NCBI GenBank assembly: GCA_028379895.1
Contig: JAOEKQ010000003.1
Span: forward strand, 62,001-126,000
DNA: 64,000 nucleotides
From: Burkholderiales bacterium
Lineage (GTDB): Bacteria > Pseudomonadota > Gammaproteobacteria > Burkholderiales > Eutrophovitaceae
Direction: 5' to 3'
Shown: one piece after another, positions 39,910 through 49,664 of the stretch
Position numbering within the stretch: position 1 is the stretch's first letter
Layout: each line of letters opens with the position of its first letter
Made by a program: the position numbers and the translations under genes
Notes under the pieces: generated by a model
Told to the model about the DNA's origin: nothing
Databases searched by the model: none
What the model saw: the letters and a program-made list of their open reading frames with translations, nothing else

Positions 39910-40647
39910 TTAGAGCGTTGCCGCACCACCCACTTCAATAACAGCACCGCTTATATAACTTGCCTCATCGGAGGCAAGAAACGCATAGGTGTTGGCAATC
40001 TCATAGGCCTGGCCTAGACGTCCGAGTGGAATCTTCGCAAGAATTCCATCAAGAACTTTATCGGGAATATCACTCAAAATATCAGTATCAATCATGCCCG
40101 GGCAAACAGAATTCACCCTGATTCCAAACCGACCAAACTCACGCGCCCAAGTTTTAGCCATGCCAATTACACCGAATTTACTGGCTGCATAATTAGTCTG
40201 ACCGAAATTACCATAGAGTCCAACAATTGAAGAAGCGTTAAGCACAACGCCAGACTGTTGCTCCATCATGTGATGGAAAACTGCTTTGGCGCAGTTATAA
40301 GTTCCCTTTAGGTTGACATTAATTACATTATCGAACGCTTCCTCAGTCATATTCATCATTCTGGCGTCTCGAACGATGCCGGCATTATTGACAAGAACAT
40401 CGATCCGTCCGTACTTCGTCACGGTGGAATCCACCATGTCTGCAACACCCATAGCATCTGTAACATCAACAACAAACGCATTCCCATTTGAGTCGCCGGC
40501 AAACATTGTTTTTAAATTATTGAGGACTGACTGATCAATATCGCAGGCAATGACTTTTGATCCTTCAGCTAGAAATTTCTTCACTGTAGCGAGTCCAATA
40601 CCTCGTCCTGCACCCGTAATAATCGATACTTTTCCTTCGAGCTTCAT
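39910..40647 (-). CDS. 3-oxoacyl-ACP / acetoacetyl-CoA reductase-like SDR (FabG type)
   Basis: A complete classical SDR of 245 residues: TGAGRGIG near residue 11, NNAG at 87-90, catalytic Ser in NASSIVG near 139, and Y153-A-A-S-K157. It is close to FabG and PhaB but stands apart from fatty-acid or polyhydroxybutyrate genes. The substrate could be 3-oxoacyl-ACP, acetoacetyl-CoA or another ketone. It follows a YkuD gene on the same strand, 19 bases away. Confidence 0.88.
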   Translation of the reverse strand: MKLEGKVSIITGAGRGIGLATVKKFLAEGSKVIACDIDQSVLNNLKTMFAGDSNGNAFVVDVTDAMGVADMVDSTVTKYGRIDVLVNNAGIVRDARMMNMTEEAFDNVINVNLKGTYNCAKAVFHHMMEQQSGVVLNASSIVGLYGNFGQTNYAASKFGVIGMAKTWAREFGRFGIRVNSVCPGMIDTDILSDIPDKVLDGILAKIPLGRLGQAYEIANTYAFLASDEASYISGAVIEVGGAATL

Positions 40648-40666
40648 ATTAATGTTCCCTAACGAT

Positions 40667-41146
40667 TTAGATGATTTGTACTGAATCTCCTACCGAGACT
40701 CTGCTGAACAAATCAACGACATCTGTGTTCAACATTCTGATGCAGCCAATGGAGCCGGGTACGCCCATCTGAGTTCCGTCAGGACTGCCGTGTATGTAGA
40801 TATATCGCCGCATAGTATCTACGTTGCCCAGTCTATTAAATCCAACCTCTTTACCAGATAGCCAAATTATGCGTGTGAGTATCCAGTCTCTATCTGGGCT
40901 AACGGCTCGAAGTTCCTCATTAAAAATTTCCCCAGTCGGCCTACGCCCAATAAATACGGTATTTATTGGCGCATCAGTGCCGATTTTAGCTCTGATATAG
41001 TGCTTACCACGAGGGGTTTTAAAACTATTATTCGTCTCCCCACTACCAAATTTGGAGGTAGACACATGATAAAACTTGGTAACCGACTCATTTTTTCCAT
41101 TAAATAGGCTGAGTGTTTGGTCTGCAATATTGATATTTAAAACCAT
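40667..41146 (-). CDS. YkuD-type L,D-transpeptidase without signal peptide
   Basis: A 159-residue protein that is nearly all YkuD domain. The active-site signature is H119-G with S132, C135 and R137 in GSIGCIRM; C135 is the nucleophile. L,D-transpeptidases cross-link peptidoglycan in the periplasm, yet the chain starts directly at the fold (MVLNINIADQTLSLF) and cannot be extended, because tadA ends 3 bases upstream. It may use another export route, act on a cytoplasmic or released substrate, or hydrolyse rather than transfer. Confidence 0.85.
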   Translation of the reverse strand: MVLNINIADQTLSLFNGKNESVTKFYHVSTSKFGSGETNNSFKTPRGKHYIRAKIGTDAPINTVFIGRRPTGEIFNEELRAVSPDRDWILTRIIWLSGKEVGFNRLGNVDTMRRYIYIHGSPDGTQMGVPGSIGCIRMLNTDVVDLFSRVSVGDSVQII

Positions 41147-41149
41147 TTA

Positions 41150-41617
41150 TTACCGCCGTTTTTGAAAAAAACTTTTTAACACCGCCGCACACTCATCCTC
41201 CATGAGTCCCCCAACTACGGAAGTATGATGATTCAATTGATGGTTTTCAAATAAATTAACAATCGAGCCACATGCTCCTGATTTTTTATCATAAGCTCCA
41301 AACACTAAGCGCCCGATGCGCGCGTGCATGATCGCACCGGCGCACATGACGCAGGGCTCTAAAGTTGAGTATAACGTTGTACCTACCAATCGATAATTCC
41401 CTGAAAATGAAGCGCCCTCACGTATTGTGTTGATCTCGGCGTGCGCGGTCGGATCTACTAAAGAAATAGGGGCATTACCGGATTGAGCGATGATTACACC
41501 ATCTGCGACCAAGACGGAGCCAACTGGAACTTCACCGTTAGCGGCACTTTTCGTCGCCAGCTTCAGTGCCTGTTCCATGAATAATAAATCGTTATCGAGA
41601 GCTATAGAAATATCCAA
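41150..41617 (-). CDS. tadA: tRNA-specific adenosine deaminase TadA
   Basis: TadA converts A34 to inosine in the tRNA-Arg(ACG) anticodon and is usually essential. The cytidine-deaminase zinc site is H59-A-E61 with P88-C89-x-x-C92 (LEPCVMCAGA). The family segment GEVPVGSVLVADG is also present. At 155 residues it is standard. It lies 3 bases before the YkuD gene and 6 bases after the oxidoreductase gene, suggesting one transcript. Confidence 0.96.
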   Translation of the reverse strand: MDISIALDNDLLFMEQALKLATKSAANGEVPVGSVLVADGVIIAQSGNAPISLVDPTAHAEINTIREGASFSGNYRLVGTTLYSTLEPCVMCAGAIMHARIGRLVFGAYDKKSGACGSIVNLFENHQLNHHTSVVGGLMEDECAAVLKSFFQKRR

Positions 41618-41623
41618 CCTCCT

Positions 41624-42667
41624 TCAAACTTTCACAACCAACTTACCAAAATTATGTCCCTGTAACAGCCCAATGAAAGCACTCGGTGCGTTTTCAATGC
41701 CCATGACCACATCCTCTATATATTTGATTTCCCCGGATGCAACTAATGGTTCGACATCGTCTACGAATTTTGAAAGTTGTGACCAATGATCTGAAATAAT
41801 AAATCCATTAACAGAGAGTTTTTTAATTAGAATCATTCGCCAAAGATTAGCGACTGACATACTGTCTGTGCGTGCGTCAGCGCCCATCGCACCCTCGTTA
41901 TACCAACTGACCATTCCACAAACAATCATTCTGCCAAAATCATTCATTTCAGGCACAACAGCTTCAAACAGTTTTCCACCAACGTTCTCAAAGTAAATAT
42001 CAACCCCTTTGGGAGCAAGCGTTTTAATAGCAGACTGCATTTCGTTCGCTGATTCGAACAGCTTGTGATTCAAACAATGATCAACACCAAATTTATCGAC
42101 AGCAAGCGCACATTTTTCATCCGACCCAGCAATTCCTATTGTTTTAAGCCCAAGACGTCTCGCTAGTTGTACAACCATCGACCCTACCGGCCCGGTGACA
42201 GCTCCGACAACTAGCGTCTCGCCCGCTTTAGGCCTTCCATGCTGTGTCAGCCCCCACCAACCGGTGAAACCTGGCATACCCAGGGCCCCCAAACATAGAG
42301 ATTTCGGTTCTATTGATGCCGGAATTTTTTGAATTAATGATGCATCAACCACTGCGGCCTCAGTCCATCCCATTCGACCATAAACCCAATCGCCAACTTC
42401 AATTCCGTCAGATGCACTCTCTTCAACACGGCCAACTGCACCAGCCTCCATAATATGGCCTAACTTAACAGGAGCAGCATATGAAGCAGCATCATCCATA
42501 CGACCCCTCATATACGGGTCTAGTGAGAAATGTGTGACTTTGACTAAAACTTGCCCAGACAAAGGTGAGTTCACGACAAAAGGTTCTATTAGAAAGTTAT
42601 CAACTGTTGGAAGGCCAACCGGTCGGCTAGCTAACGTAACTCGTCTTGCGTACCGTTTTGCTGACAT
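41624..42667 (-). CDS. zinc-free medium-chain NADP-dependent oxidoreductase (MDR)
   Basis: A 347-residue medium-chain reductase of the leukotriene B4 dehydrogenase/CurA type. The N-terminal catalytic domain includes LDPYMRGRM. The Rossmann domain has GAVTGPVGSMVVQLARRLG (about residues 155-173), and the later FENVGG block is typical. It lacks the zinc-ligand pattern of alcohol dehydrogenases. Members reduce alpha,beta-unsaturated ketones and aldehydes, so a detoxifying role is plausible. The substrate is unknown. Confidence 0.9.
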   Translation of the reverse strand: MSAKRYARRVTLASRPVGLPTVDNFLIEPFVVNSPLSGQVLVKVTHFSLDPYMRGRMDDAASYAAPVKLGHIMEAGAVGRVEESASDGIEVGDWVYGRMGWTEAAVVDASLIQKIPASIEPKSLCLGALGMPGFTGWWGLTQHGRPKAGETLVVGAVTGPVGSMVVQLARRLGLKTIGIAGSDEKCALAVDKFGVDHCLNHKLFESANEMQSAIKTLAPKGVDIYFENVGGKLFEAVVPEMNDFGRMIVCGMVSWYNEGAMGADARTDSMSVANLWRMILIKKLSVNGFIISDHWSQLSKFVDDVEPLVASGEIKYIEDVVMGIENAPSAFIGLLQGHNFGKLVVKV

Positions 42668-42694
42668 GTTGCTCCTATATCTAACGCTAATAAA

Positions 42695-44914
42695 TTAAAT
42701 ACCGTTGATAATTTTATTGAATGTCGCGCTCGGCCTCATCACAGATGATACTTTTTTTGCGTCTGGATGATAGTAACCACCTATATCAACCGAAACGCCT
42801 TGAACGCCTCTTAATTCAGCAATGATATGATCTTCGCTTTGGCTGAGATCATCAAAAACCGACTTGAACTTTGAGGCCATCTCTGGATCTTCTGACTGAT
42901 GAGCTAGCGCCTCTGCCCAGTACATTGCGAAATAGTAATGGCTTTCCCTATTGTCAGCTTCGCCAACCTTTCTAGAAGGTGATCGATTATTATCGAGTAT
43001 TTTTTGAGTCGCAGCTTCTGCAGCTCGACTTAAAACATTCGCACGCCGGTTACTAGAAGTTTCCGCATAAAACATCAAGCTTTCGCTTAATGCACAGAAC
43101 TCCCCTAACGAATCCCAACGCAGATGATTTTCAGAAAGTAACTGTTGTACGTGCTTTGGTGCAGAGCCGCCAGCGCCAGTTTCAAACAATCCACCACCAT
43201 TCATGAGTTTAACAATGGACAACATTTTTGCAGAGGTTCCTAACTCTAGAATAGGAAATAAATCAGTCAAATAGTCCCTCAGCACATTACCCGTAATTGC
43301 AATTGAGTCATTGCCCTCGCGAATTGTTTCCAAAGTGAGTCGTGTCGCTTCACGAGGCGCTAAGATCTTGAATATTTTTAGTAAGCCCTCGGCTTCTAGA
43401 GCGCGCTCCACATAATCTAATATTTGAATGTCGTGTGCGCGTGTACGATCAAGCCAAAATATAGCCTGAGAGCCTGTAGCCTGTTGCCTGGATATGGCCA
43501 GTTTGATCCAATCTTCGATAGCCGCCTTTTGTGTTACTGAGGAGCGCCACACGTCCCCCTCCTCTACAGAATGCTCATGGAGAACGTCGCCATTCGCCGC
43601 AACCACTTTAACCGTTCCATTAGCAGGTATTTCAAAGGTGGTTGGATGCGACCCGTACTCCTCTGCTTTTTGCGCCATCAAACCAACATTTGCAACTGCT
43701 CCTGAGGTTGATGGATCCAGAGCACCTTCCTTCTTGAAATACTTGATTGTTTCGTCGTAAATAGGAGCATAGCAATTATCAGGGATTACACATTTAACAT
43801 CTTTTTCATTGCCATCGGGCCCCCAGCCTATTCCTCCTGCGCGAATGACCGCAGGCATGGATGCGTCAATAATGACGTCGGAGGGTACATGTAAATTAGT
43901 GATCCCTTTATTACTATCGACCATGTACAAATCCGGGCGCCCCTCAGCGATGGCGCTAATCTCATTAACTATTTCAGGCTCTTCTGATAAACGACTCAGG
44001 ACGTCTCCTAAACCCGCATTCGGACTAATGCCAAGTTCTTGGAACTTTTTTGCGTATTTTTCAAATACCGGACTGAAAAACTCGGTAACTGCATGACCAA
44101 AGAGAATCGGATCAGAGACCTTCATCATGGTCGCCTTGAGATGTAATGAAAAAAGTATATTTTTTTGTTTTGCGTCATCTATCTCTGCTTTAAGGAATTC
44201 CCTCAACGCTCTCACGCTAAGGAACGTAGCATCAACAACTGCGCCCGTGCTAAGGAACACTTCATCTTTTAGAGTGACCGCTTCCCCTTCGCCGTTTACG
44301 AACTCAATTCGCGCGTCTCCGGTCTGACTACTACTTACTGTCGTAGAGCGTTCGTTCGCATAAAAATCATCAACAGACATTGAGGAAACATGCGTTTTTG
44401 AAGTGCTCCTCCAAACACCCATTGAATGAGGGTTAGCTTTCGCGAATTCTTTCACTGCTTTCGCTGCTCGTCTGTCAGAATTCCCTTCCCTTAATACGGG
44501 GTTAACTGCCGAACCCTTCATCGAATCGTATTTTTTCCGCACATCTAATTCGAGGTCTGTTTTTGGCGTATCTGGATAATCAGGAATTTTGAAACCTTGT
44601 TTCTGTAGCTCATCAATTACTGCTTTTAGCTGTGGAATCGAGGCGGAAATATTCGGTAATTTAATTACATTTGCAGAGGACTTTTTTACAACATTACTGA
44701 GATCATTAAGATCATTCGGCTGACGTTGTGAATCCATTAAGTACTCAGGGAATGCAGAAAGAATTCGACCTGCCAGGGAAATGTCTTTGCTTCCAACTCT
44801 GATTTCCGCGCTAGAGGTGAAAGCCCGAATAATTGGCAATAGGGAACCGCTTGCAAGTTCTGGCGCTTCATCAACTATTGTGTAAACAATATCCATTTCT
44901 CGATTACTACTCAT
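42695..44914 (-). CDS. icd: NADP-dependent isocitrate dehydrogenase, monomeric type
   Basis: This TCA-cycle enzyme oxidises isocitrate to 2-oxoglutarate with NADP. At 739 residues it is the single-chain 80-kDa form, with typical blocks LPNISASIPQLKAVIDELQ, KPHSMG-like NPHSMGVWRS, and FETGAGGSAPKHVQQ near residue 583. The monomeric form is scattered among marine and other gammaproteobacteria. It starts with ATG at 44914 and is likely independent of the MDR gene 27 bases downstream, though no terminator is visible between them. Confidence 0.97.
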   Translation of the reverse strand: MSSNREMDIVYTIVDEAPELASGSLLPIIRAFTSSAEIRVGSKDISLAGRILSAFPEYLMDSQRQPNDLNDLSNVVKKSSANVIKLPNISASIPQLKAVIDELQKQGFKIPDYPDTPKTDLELDVRKKYDSMKGSAVNPVLREGNSDRRAAKAVKEFAKANPHSMGVWRSTSKTHVSSMSVDDFYANERSTTVSSSQTGDARIEFVNGEGEAVTLKDEVFLSTGAVVDATFLSVRALREFLKAEIDDAKQKNILFSLHLKATMMKVSDPILFGHAVTEFFSPVFEKYAKKFQELGISPNAGLGDVLSRLSEEPEIVNEISAIAEGRPDLYMVDSNKGITNLHVPSDVIIDASMPAVIRAGGIGWGPDGNEKDVKCVIPDNCYAPIYDETIKYFKKEGALDPSTSGAVANVGLMAQKAEEYGSHPTTFEIPANGTVKVVAANGDVLHEHSVEEGDVWRSSVTQKAAIEDWIKLAISRQQATGSQAIFWLDRTRAHDIQILDYVERALEAEGLLKIFKILAPREATRLTLETIREGNDSIAITGNVLRDYLTDLFPILELGTSAKMLSIVKLMNGGGLFETGAGGSAPKHVQQLLSENHLRWDSLGEFCALSESLMFYAETSSNRRANVLSRAAEAATQKILDNNRSPSRKVGEADNRESHYYFAMYWAEALAHQSEDPEMASKFKSVFDDLSQSEDHIIAELRGVQGVSVDIGGYYHPDAKKVSSVMRPSATFNKIINGI

Positions 44915-44915
44915 T

Positions 44916-45071
44916 ATGTATATGCTCCCTCTTGCTTTTTTTAAATACGAACGCGAATTGATATCAGACTTAATAGATCGCCAATATGACGAAATGATCT
45001 ATTACCTTAATGATATCGCAGTTGCGGACATGGAGGTATCGATACAGTGTGTGTCATACGGTGGTGATTGA
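44916..45071 (+). CDS. possible 51-residue protein between icd and the SulP gene
   Basis: The 164-base gap between two minus-strand genes holds an uninterrupted plus-strand frame that almost fills it. The predicted chain is charged and non-repetitive (FFKYERELISDLIDRQYDEM, then MEVSIQC). No Shine-Dalgarno sequence precedes the first ATG at 44916; internal ATGs at 44922 and 44991 are alternatives. The frame could be chance or a gene remnant. Confidence 0.22.
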   Translation: MYMLPLAFFKYERELISDLIDRQYDEMIYYLNDIAVADMEVSIQCVSYGGD

Positions 45072-45078
45072 TTGGGAA

Positions 45079-46644
45079 TTAGCTCGCGTTATCTTTCGCA
45101 ACAAAATACTTTGGGTCCTCAATTACATTAACCTCAACAAGATTCCCTGCTCTCTTCAATAGTCTTCGACAATCCTGACTAAGATGAACAAGATGTAGTT
45201 TCTTGCCTGCATTTACATAGCGTTCAGCTAAACTATCGATAGCTTCAAGGCCAGAATGATCGGCTACTCGAGAGCGAGCGAAATCAATAACAACATCATC
45301 ATTATCCTTTTTTGGGTCGAAGCGCTCAAGAAAGGAAGCCACAGATCCAAAAAATAAGGGTCCTGTGACTGCATACACTGTAGAACCTTTGTGATCCTCT
45401 TTAGATTCTATTCGAATATATTTAGCGTGCTCCCAACTAAACACCAATGCGGAGATGATGACGCCGACAACTACAGCGACGGCTAGGTCAGTTGCAACGG
45501 TAACTGCCGAGACAGTAATAAGGATCAAGGCGTCACTTAAAGGTACTTTTCCTATAATCCTGAAGCTGGACCACTCGAATGTACTAATCACTACGATAAA
45601 CATCACTCCAATTAATGCCGCCAGTGGAATTTGCTCGATTAATGGAGATGCAATTAGGATAAATAGTAATAAAAACAACGCCGCACTAATTCCAGAAAAT
45701 CGTCCACGCCCACCGGAATTTACATTGATCATGCTTTGTCCGATCATGGCACAGCCACCCATACCACCAAAAAAACCAGTCACGGTATTAGCAACTCCCT
45801 GACCGATACACTCTTGATTTCCGTGTCCACGCGTCTCTGTGATTTCATCTATAAGTCTCAGGGTCAATAACGACTCAATCAAGCCGATCGCGGCTAAAAT
45901 TATTGAATAAGGTAGGATGATTAAAAGGGTTTCGATACTGAGCGGTGCCGATGGAAAATGAAACTGGGGCAACCCTCCACTTATAGATGCTACATCGCCG
46001 ACAACCTTCGTATCTAACCCGAACCACCACACTAAACCCGTAACAGATGCGATTGCTACTAAGGAAGCGGGTAAGGCACTTGTAAGACGGGGTAAGTAAT
46101 GAATGATTAACATCGTGAACAGTACAAGCCCCAATAATAAATGTAGGTCGGACCCTTGAAGCCAAGCGACGTCGATGATTGAGTCTTCCAGAAAAGTACC
46201 ACTTAACCAACCAGACTCTCCGGCCTCACCGAATTGCCTTAATTGAGCCAAGAATATAACTATGGCTAAACCGTTAACAAAGCCTAGCATTACAGGGTAC
46301 GGAACAATTCGAATAAATTTACCTAATTTTAGTAAGCCCGCAGTAATCTGTATTAACCCCATCAGAATCACTGCGAAAAATAAGTATTCAACGCCGTGTT
46401 CCGCAACTAAAGAAACCATGACTACGGCTAATGCTCCTGTAGCCCCACTGATCATACCGGGACGACCGCCAATGCACGCCGTAATTAACCCGACCATAAA
46501 AGCTGCGTACAGTCCTACTAGTGGGTCTACACCTGCAACAAAAGCAAACGCGACTGCCTCAGGCACCAAAGCTAACGCTACTGTGAGGCCGGAGAACAAA
46601 TCGTTCTTCAGTGACATAACCTGATTTATACGAAACTCAAACAT
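45079..46644 (-). CDS. SulP-family anion transporter with STAS domain
   Basis: A 521-residue inner-membrane carrier with about 12 hydrophobic segments and the SulP opening ([20 protein letters not shown], then GLYAAF). The conserved [18 protein letters not shown] block lies in the middle and a C-terminal STAS domain occupies about residues 410-515. SulP proteins move sulfate, bicarbonate or other anions. Bicarbonate-type members are frequent in photoheterotrophic marine bacteria, but the ion cannot be read here. Two starts are possible (46644 or 46617). Confidence 0.93.
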   Translation of the reverse strand: MFEFRINQVMSLKNDLFSGLTVALALVPEAVAFAFVAGVDPLVGLYAAFMVGLITACIGGRPGMISGATGALAVVMVSLVAEHGVEYLFFAVILMGLIQITAGLLKLGKFIRIVPYPVMLGFVNGLAIVIFLAQLRQFGEAGESGWLSGTFLEDSIIDVAWLQGSDLHLLLGLVLFTMLIIHYLPRLTSALPASLVAIASVTGLVWWFGLDTKVVGDVASISGGLPQFHFPSAPLSIETLLIILPYSIILAAIGLIESLLTLRLIDEITETRGHGNQECIGQGVANTVTGFFGGMGGCAMIGQSMINVNSGGRGRFSGISAALFLLLFILIASPLIEQIPLAALIGVMFIVVISTFEWSSFRIIGKVPLSDALILITVSAVTVATDLAVAVVVGVIISALVFSWEHAKYIRIESKEDHKGSTVYAVTGPLFFGSVASFLERFDPKKDNDDVVIDFARSRVADHSGLEAIDSLAERYVNAGKKLHLVHLSQDCRRLLKRAGNLVEVNVIEDPKYFVAKDNAS

Positions 46645-47229
46645 TATTTTTTAGATCCGATCTTAATGAAAAAGCAATGCTGGCAATAAAGCTAGCTTTG
46701 CAGTACTGAATACTTCAATCGAACCCGCTAAATAACGTGAATCTGATTTGTACTCGAATAATTAACCAGCAAAATTACTAACCTACTGGCATAACGGTTA
46801 CATGAAAGGTGGGTGCCCATTCACGACTTTTTATGAGATGCTTACACGTCAAAAATGAAATTCTACTCCTTCGTTTGAACTTCCTAGAAGGCTATTTGCA
46901 GCAGCGAGTGAATTAAAGATGCTTCTAAAACTTTACTGTTTTACTCTAGTTGCTACCCCACTATTTCATTTGGCGCAGCGAACGATACCACATTGATATC
47001 GATTGCGAGTTGGAATCGCAAACTGAGCCATTGCGCAATTTAGCCGCACAAATCAATAGCCTTCCATGGAACAATGATTAAGCTGATCAATTTAATCAAA
47101 AAATCTGAGGGTAAATATGTATATGCTGTTTGTGAAAATTATTTGTGACAATAGAGTAAAAAAGACTATTAAGATTTAGCGGGTTCTAAACATATGAGGA
47201 GCAAAACCTCAACATCGGGAGTATTTAAC
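46645..47229. other. 585-base region without a confident gene
   Basis: No supported gene fills this stretch. It has a 12-base perfect palindrome AAAGCTAGCTTT (46688-46699) in the upstream region of the SulP gene. At about 46919-47085, a signal-peptide-like N terminus (MLLKLYCFTLVATPLF) and protein-like pieces in the other two plus frames (ending AAQINSLPWNND) suggest a decayed small secreted-protein gene. The last 100 bases are AT-rich promoter-like DNA before the DUF1330 gene. Confidence 0.35.
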
Positions 47230-47610
47230 ATGGCGGACTTACCTAACACTAATAATCAAGAGATAGAAAAATTTAAAGCTATTGCTGGTTCAGGTGACGA
47301 TCGTCCTGTACTCATGTTAAATTTAAATAGGTATCGACCAGAAGCAGAGTATCCAGAGGGTAAATTATATAAAGAATATATGACTATTCTTGATCAGCTT
47401 CTGTCAGAGGTCGGAGGAAAAATAAAATGGCAGACTCAAGTTCATGGGACGCTGGTCGGCACTCAAAACATCCACGAAGCAATAGGGATTTGGTATCCAT
47501 CTCATGAAGCTTTTCTTAAACTACTGAAAGCACCTTCTTCCGAGCAGAACATGCTACTTAGAAGGAAGGCCGTTGAGCATGCTGACTTGCATCGTTGTGA
47601 GGCGGACTAA
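47230..47610 (+). CDS. DUF1330-like small protein
   Basis: A 126-residue soluble protein with the layout of DUF1330/dimeric ferredoxin-like domains: VLMLNLNRYRPEAEYPEG, then TLVGT, and a C-terminal IWYPSHEAFLKLL block where the family usually shows a conserved FPS-like element. I start at ATG 47230 because GGGAG lies 9 bases upstream; an earlier in-frame start at 47194 lacks one. It stands alone. Function is unknown for the family. Confidence 0.75.
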   Translation: MADLPNTNNQEIEKFKAIAGSGDDRPVLMLNLNRYRPEAEYPEGKLYKEYMTILDQLLSEVGGKIKWQTQVHGTLVGTQNIHEAIGIWYPSHEAFLKLLKAPSSEQNMLLRRKAVEHADLHRCEAD

Positions 47611-47646
47611 GCTTGTTCGATCTTTTCCTAACTTAACCAACTAAAA

Positions 47647-49482
47647 CTAGTCTAACTCATAGTTATGCTCGTATTTAGCTATGGATACATTAACTTGTTC
47701 ATCTTTGTATAGAATAAAGTTGCCAATTGCTAGCATATCTAATTCTGTACCCAAAAAGCATTTGATGGCGTCTGCCGGAGAACACACAATCGGCTCGCCT
47801 CGAACGTTGAATGATGTGTTTACCAACATCGGAATATTCGTTTTTTTGTAAAACTTAGCAATTAAATCCCGATAACGGCTGTTCGTTTCCCCGTCTACAG
47901 TTTGAATCCGGGCAGAGTAATCAACATGGGTAATAGCTGGCACTTTAGAACGTGGCACATTTAATTTATCAATGCCAAACAGTGCATCCTCAATGGCCGA
48001 TACTTGTAACCGCTTGTCTTTCGCTACTTCCGCAACCAGCATCATATAAGGACTATCTCCGTCGAATTCAAACCAATCCGCAACATGCTCTCGTAATACA
48101 CTCGGAGCAAAAGGGCGAAAACTTTCTCGGTACTTAACTTTGAGATTTAATTTCTTTTGCATGCCTGGTGCTTGCGGATTTGCAATGATACTTCTTGCGC
48201 CAAGCGCTCTGGGGCCAAACTCCATTCTTCCCTGCATCCAACCGACAGCCTGATCGTTAGCCAATGCATGTGCGACGGTATCAATAAAAACATCGTCATC
48301 TAATCTATGGTAAGTCGCCCCGCTTTCTTCAAGTTGCTTTATTATTTCCTCATCATTAAAGTCTGGGCCCAAATAACTGCCACGCATCATGTCCTTGGCA
48401 GGGGAAACTCGTTTCATTTTAAAATGAAGATGCCAAGCACATAAGGCGGCACCAAGTGCACCACCTGCATCACCAGCTGCGGGTTGAATCCAAATATTTT
48501 CGAAAACTTTTTCTCTTACCAAGCGACCATTAGCGACACAGTTGAGCGCAACTCCTCCCGCTAAACATAAATTCTTTTTACCAGTCTCTTTGGCGATATT
48601 TTTTGCGATACGTAAGACAACAGTTTCGGTGACATCCTGTATCGAGGCTGCTAAATCCATCTCGCGTTGAGTCAATGGACTTTCCGGCGTCCTTGGAGGG
48701 GCATCAAAGAGCTCGTTAAACTTGTTGTTAGTCATAGTCAACCCGGTAGCATAGTCAAAATATGTCATATCAAGCTGGTAACTACCGTCATCGGCAACAT
48801 GCAGAAGATTTTCCATAATGAGGTTCGCGTACTTTGGTTTCCCATATGGAGCAAGCCCCATGACCTTATATTCGCCAGAGTTAACCTTAAAACCTGTGTA
48901 ATAGGTGAAAGCTGAATATAGCAATCCAAGGGAGTGTGGAAAATGGATCTCTTTTTCTACATTTAACGAGCTACCAGAACCGATGGCCCATGAAGTGGTG
49001 GTCCACTCTCCCACGCCGTCTATCGTTAAGACTGCTGCATCGTCAAACGGAGATGGATAAAAAGCGCTCCCTGCGTGTGACAAATGATGTTCGAAAAATA
49101 ACAATCGTTTTCCCCAGTCGACAGAAGTGTCCAACGTCTGGGAAAGTTCTTTTATCAGTATCTCTTTTTGGAATAATTTTTCTTTGATCCACAATGGCAT
49201 CGCGGATAAAAAACTCTTAAACCCTCGGGGAGCAAATGCAAGATACGTCTCCAATAACCGTTCAAACTTTAAAAAAGGTTTTTCATAATAAGCTACTGCA
49301 CTTATTTCGGAGGGGGAAATGCCCGCCTCACGCAAGCAGTACTGAATTGCCAGGGACGGAAATGAAGCGTCGTGTTTTGTGCGAGTGAAACGTTCCTCCT
49401 GTGCCGCAGCCAAAATTTGACCGTCTTTTAATATGCATGCGGCGCTATCATGATAGAAGGCAGAGATCCCTAGAATATACAT
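47647..49482 (-). CDS. carbamoyltransferase (NodU/CmcH family)
   Basis: A 611-residue enzyme with the N-terminal actin-like ATP-binding domain (MYILGISAFYHDSAA, later HHLSHAGSAFYPSPF and LCLAGGVALNCVANG) and the C-terminal carbamoyltransferase domain (MEFGPRALGARSIIANP, then NTSFNVRGEPIV). Relatives transfer carbamoyl from carbamoyl phosphate to hydroxyl groups of natural products and Nod factors. Here it forms a unit with DUF5989 and SxtJ membrane proteins. The acceptor molecule is unknown. It starts at ATG 49482, 18 bases after the DUF5989 stop. Confidence 0.94.
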   Translation of the reverse strand: MYILGISAFYHDSAACILKDGQILAAAQEERFTRTKHDASFPSLAIQYCLREAGISPSEISAVAYYEKPFLKFERLLETYLAFAPRGFKSFLSAMPLWIKEKLFQKEILIKELSQTLDTSVDWGKRLLFFEHHLSHAGSAFYPSPFDDAAVLTIDGVGEWTTTSWAIGSGSSLNVEKEIHFPHSLGLLYSAFTYYTGFKVNSGEYKVMGLAPYGKPKYANLIMENLLHVADDGSYQLDMTYFDYATGLTMTNNKFNELFDAPPRTPESPLTQREMDLAASIQDVTETVVLRIAKNIAKETGKKNLCLAGGVALNCVANGRLVREKVFENIWIQPAAGDAGGALGAALCAWHLHFKMKRVSPAKDMMRGSYLGPDFNDEEIIKQLEESGATYHRLDDDVFIDTVAHALANDQAVGWMQGRMEFGPRALGARSIIANPQAPGMQKKLNLKVKYRESFRPFAPSVLREHVADWFEFDGDSPYMMLVAEVAKDKRLQVSAIEDALFGIDKLNVPRSKVPAITHVDYSARIQTVDGETNSRYRDLIAKFYKKTNIPMLVNTSFNVRGEPIVCSPADAIKCFLGTELDMLAIGNFILYKDEQVNVSIAKYEHNYELD

Positions 49483-49500
49483 GTCCGAACCGTTGCTTTA

Positions 49501-49653
49501 TTAAAATAGCGTATAGATAAATGGTGCAACTACAGAACCCTGCGCCAGAATTAATAAACCACCGAAAACAATCATCACAATGATTATTGGAGATAGCCAT
49601 AGTTTCTTACGAACCCGCAGAAAACGCCATAACTCTTTTAATGTCTGAATCAA
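49501..49653 (-). CDS. DUF5989-type 50-residue membrane protein
   Basis: This short gene lies between the carbamoyltransferase and SxtJ genes. Starting from TTG at 49653, the chain has a basic amphipathic N terminus (ETLKELW-like: IQTLKELWRFLRVRKKLWL), one transmembrane helix (about residues 21-38) and the ending AQGSVVAPFIYTLF. This matches the small DUF5989 proteins I recall beside carbamoyltransferases. AGGG lies 9 bases before the TTG and touches the SxtJ stop, suggesting translational coupling. It probably docks the carbamoyltransferase at the membrane (inference). Confidence 0.82.
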   Translation of the reverse strand: MIQTLKELWRFLRVRKKLWLSPIIIVMIVFGGLLILAQGSVVAPFIYTLF

Positions 49654-49664
49654 GAATGTTCGCC

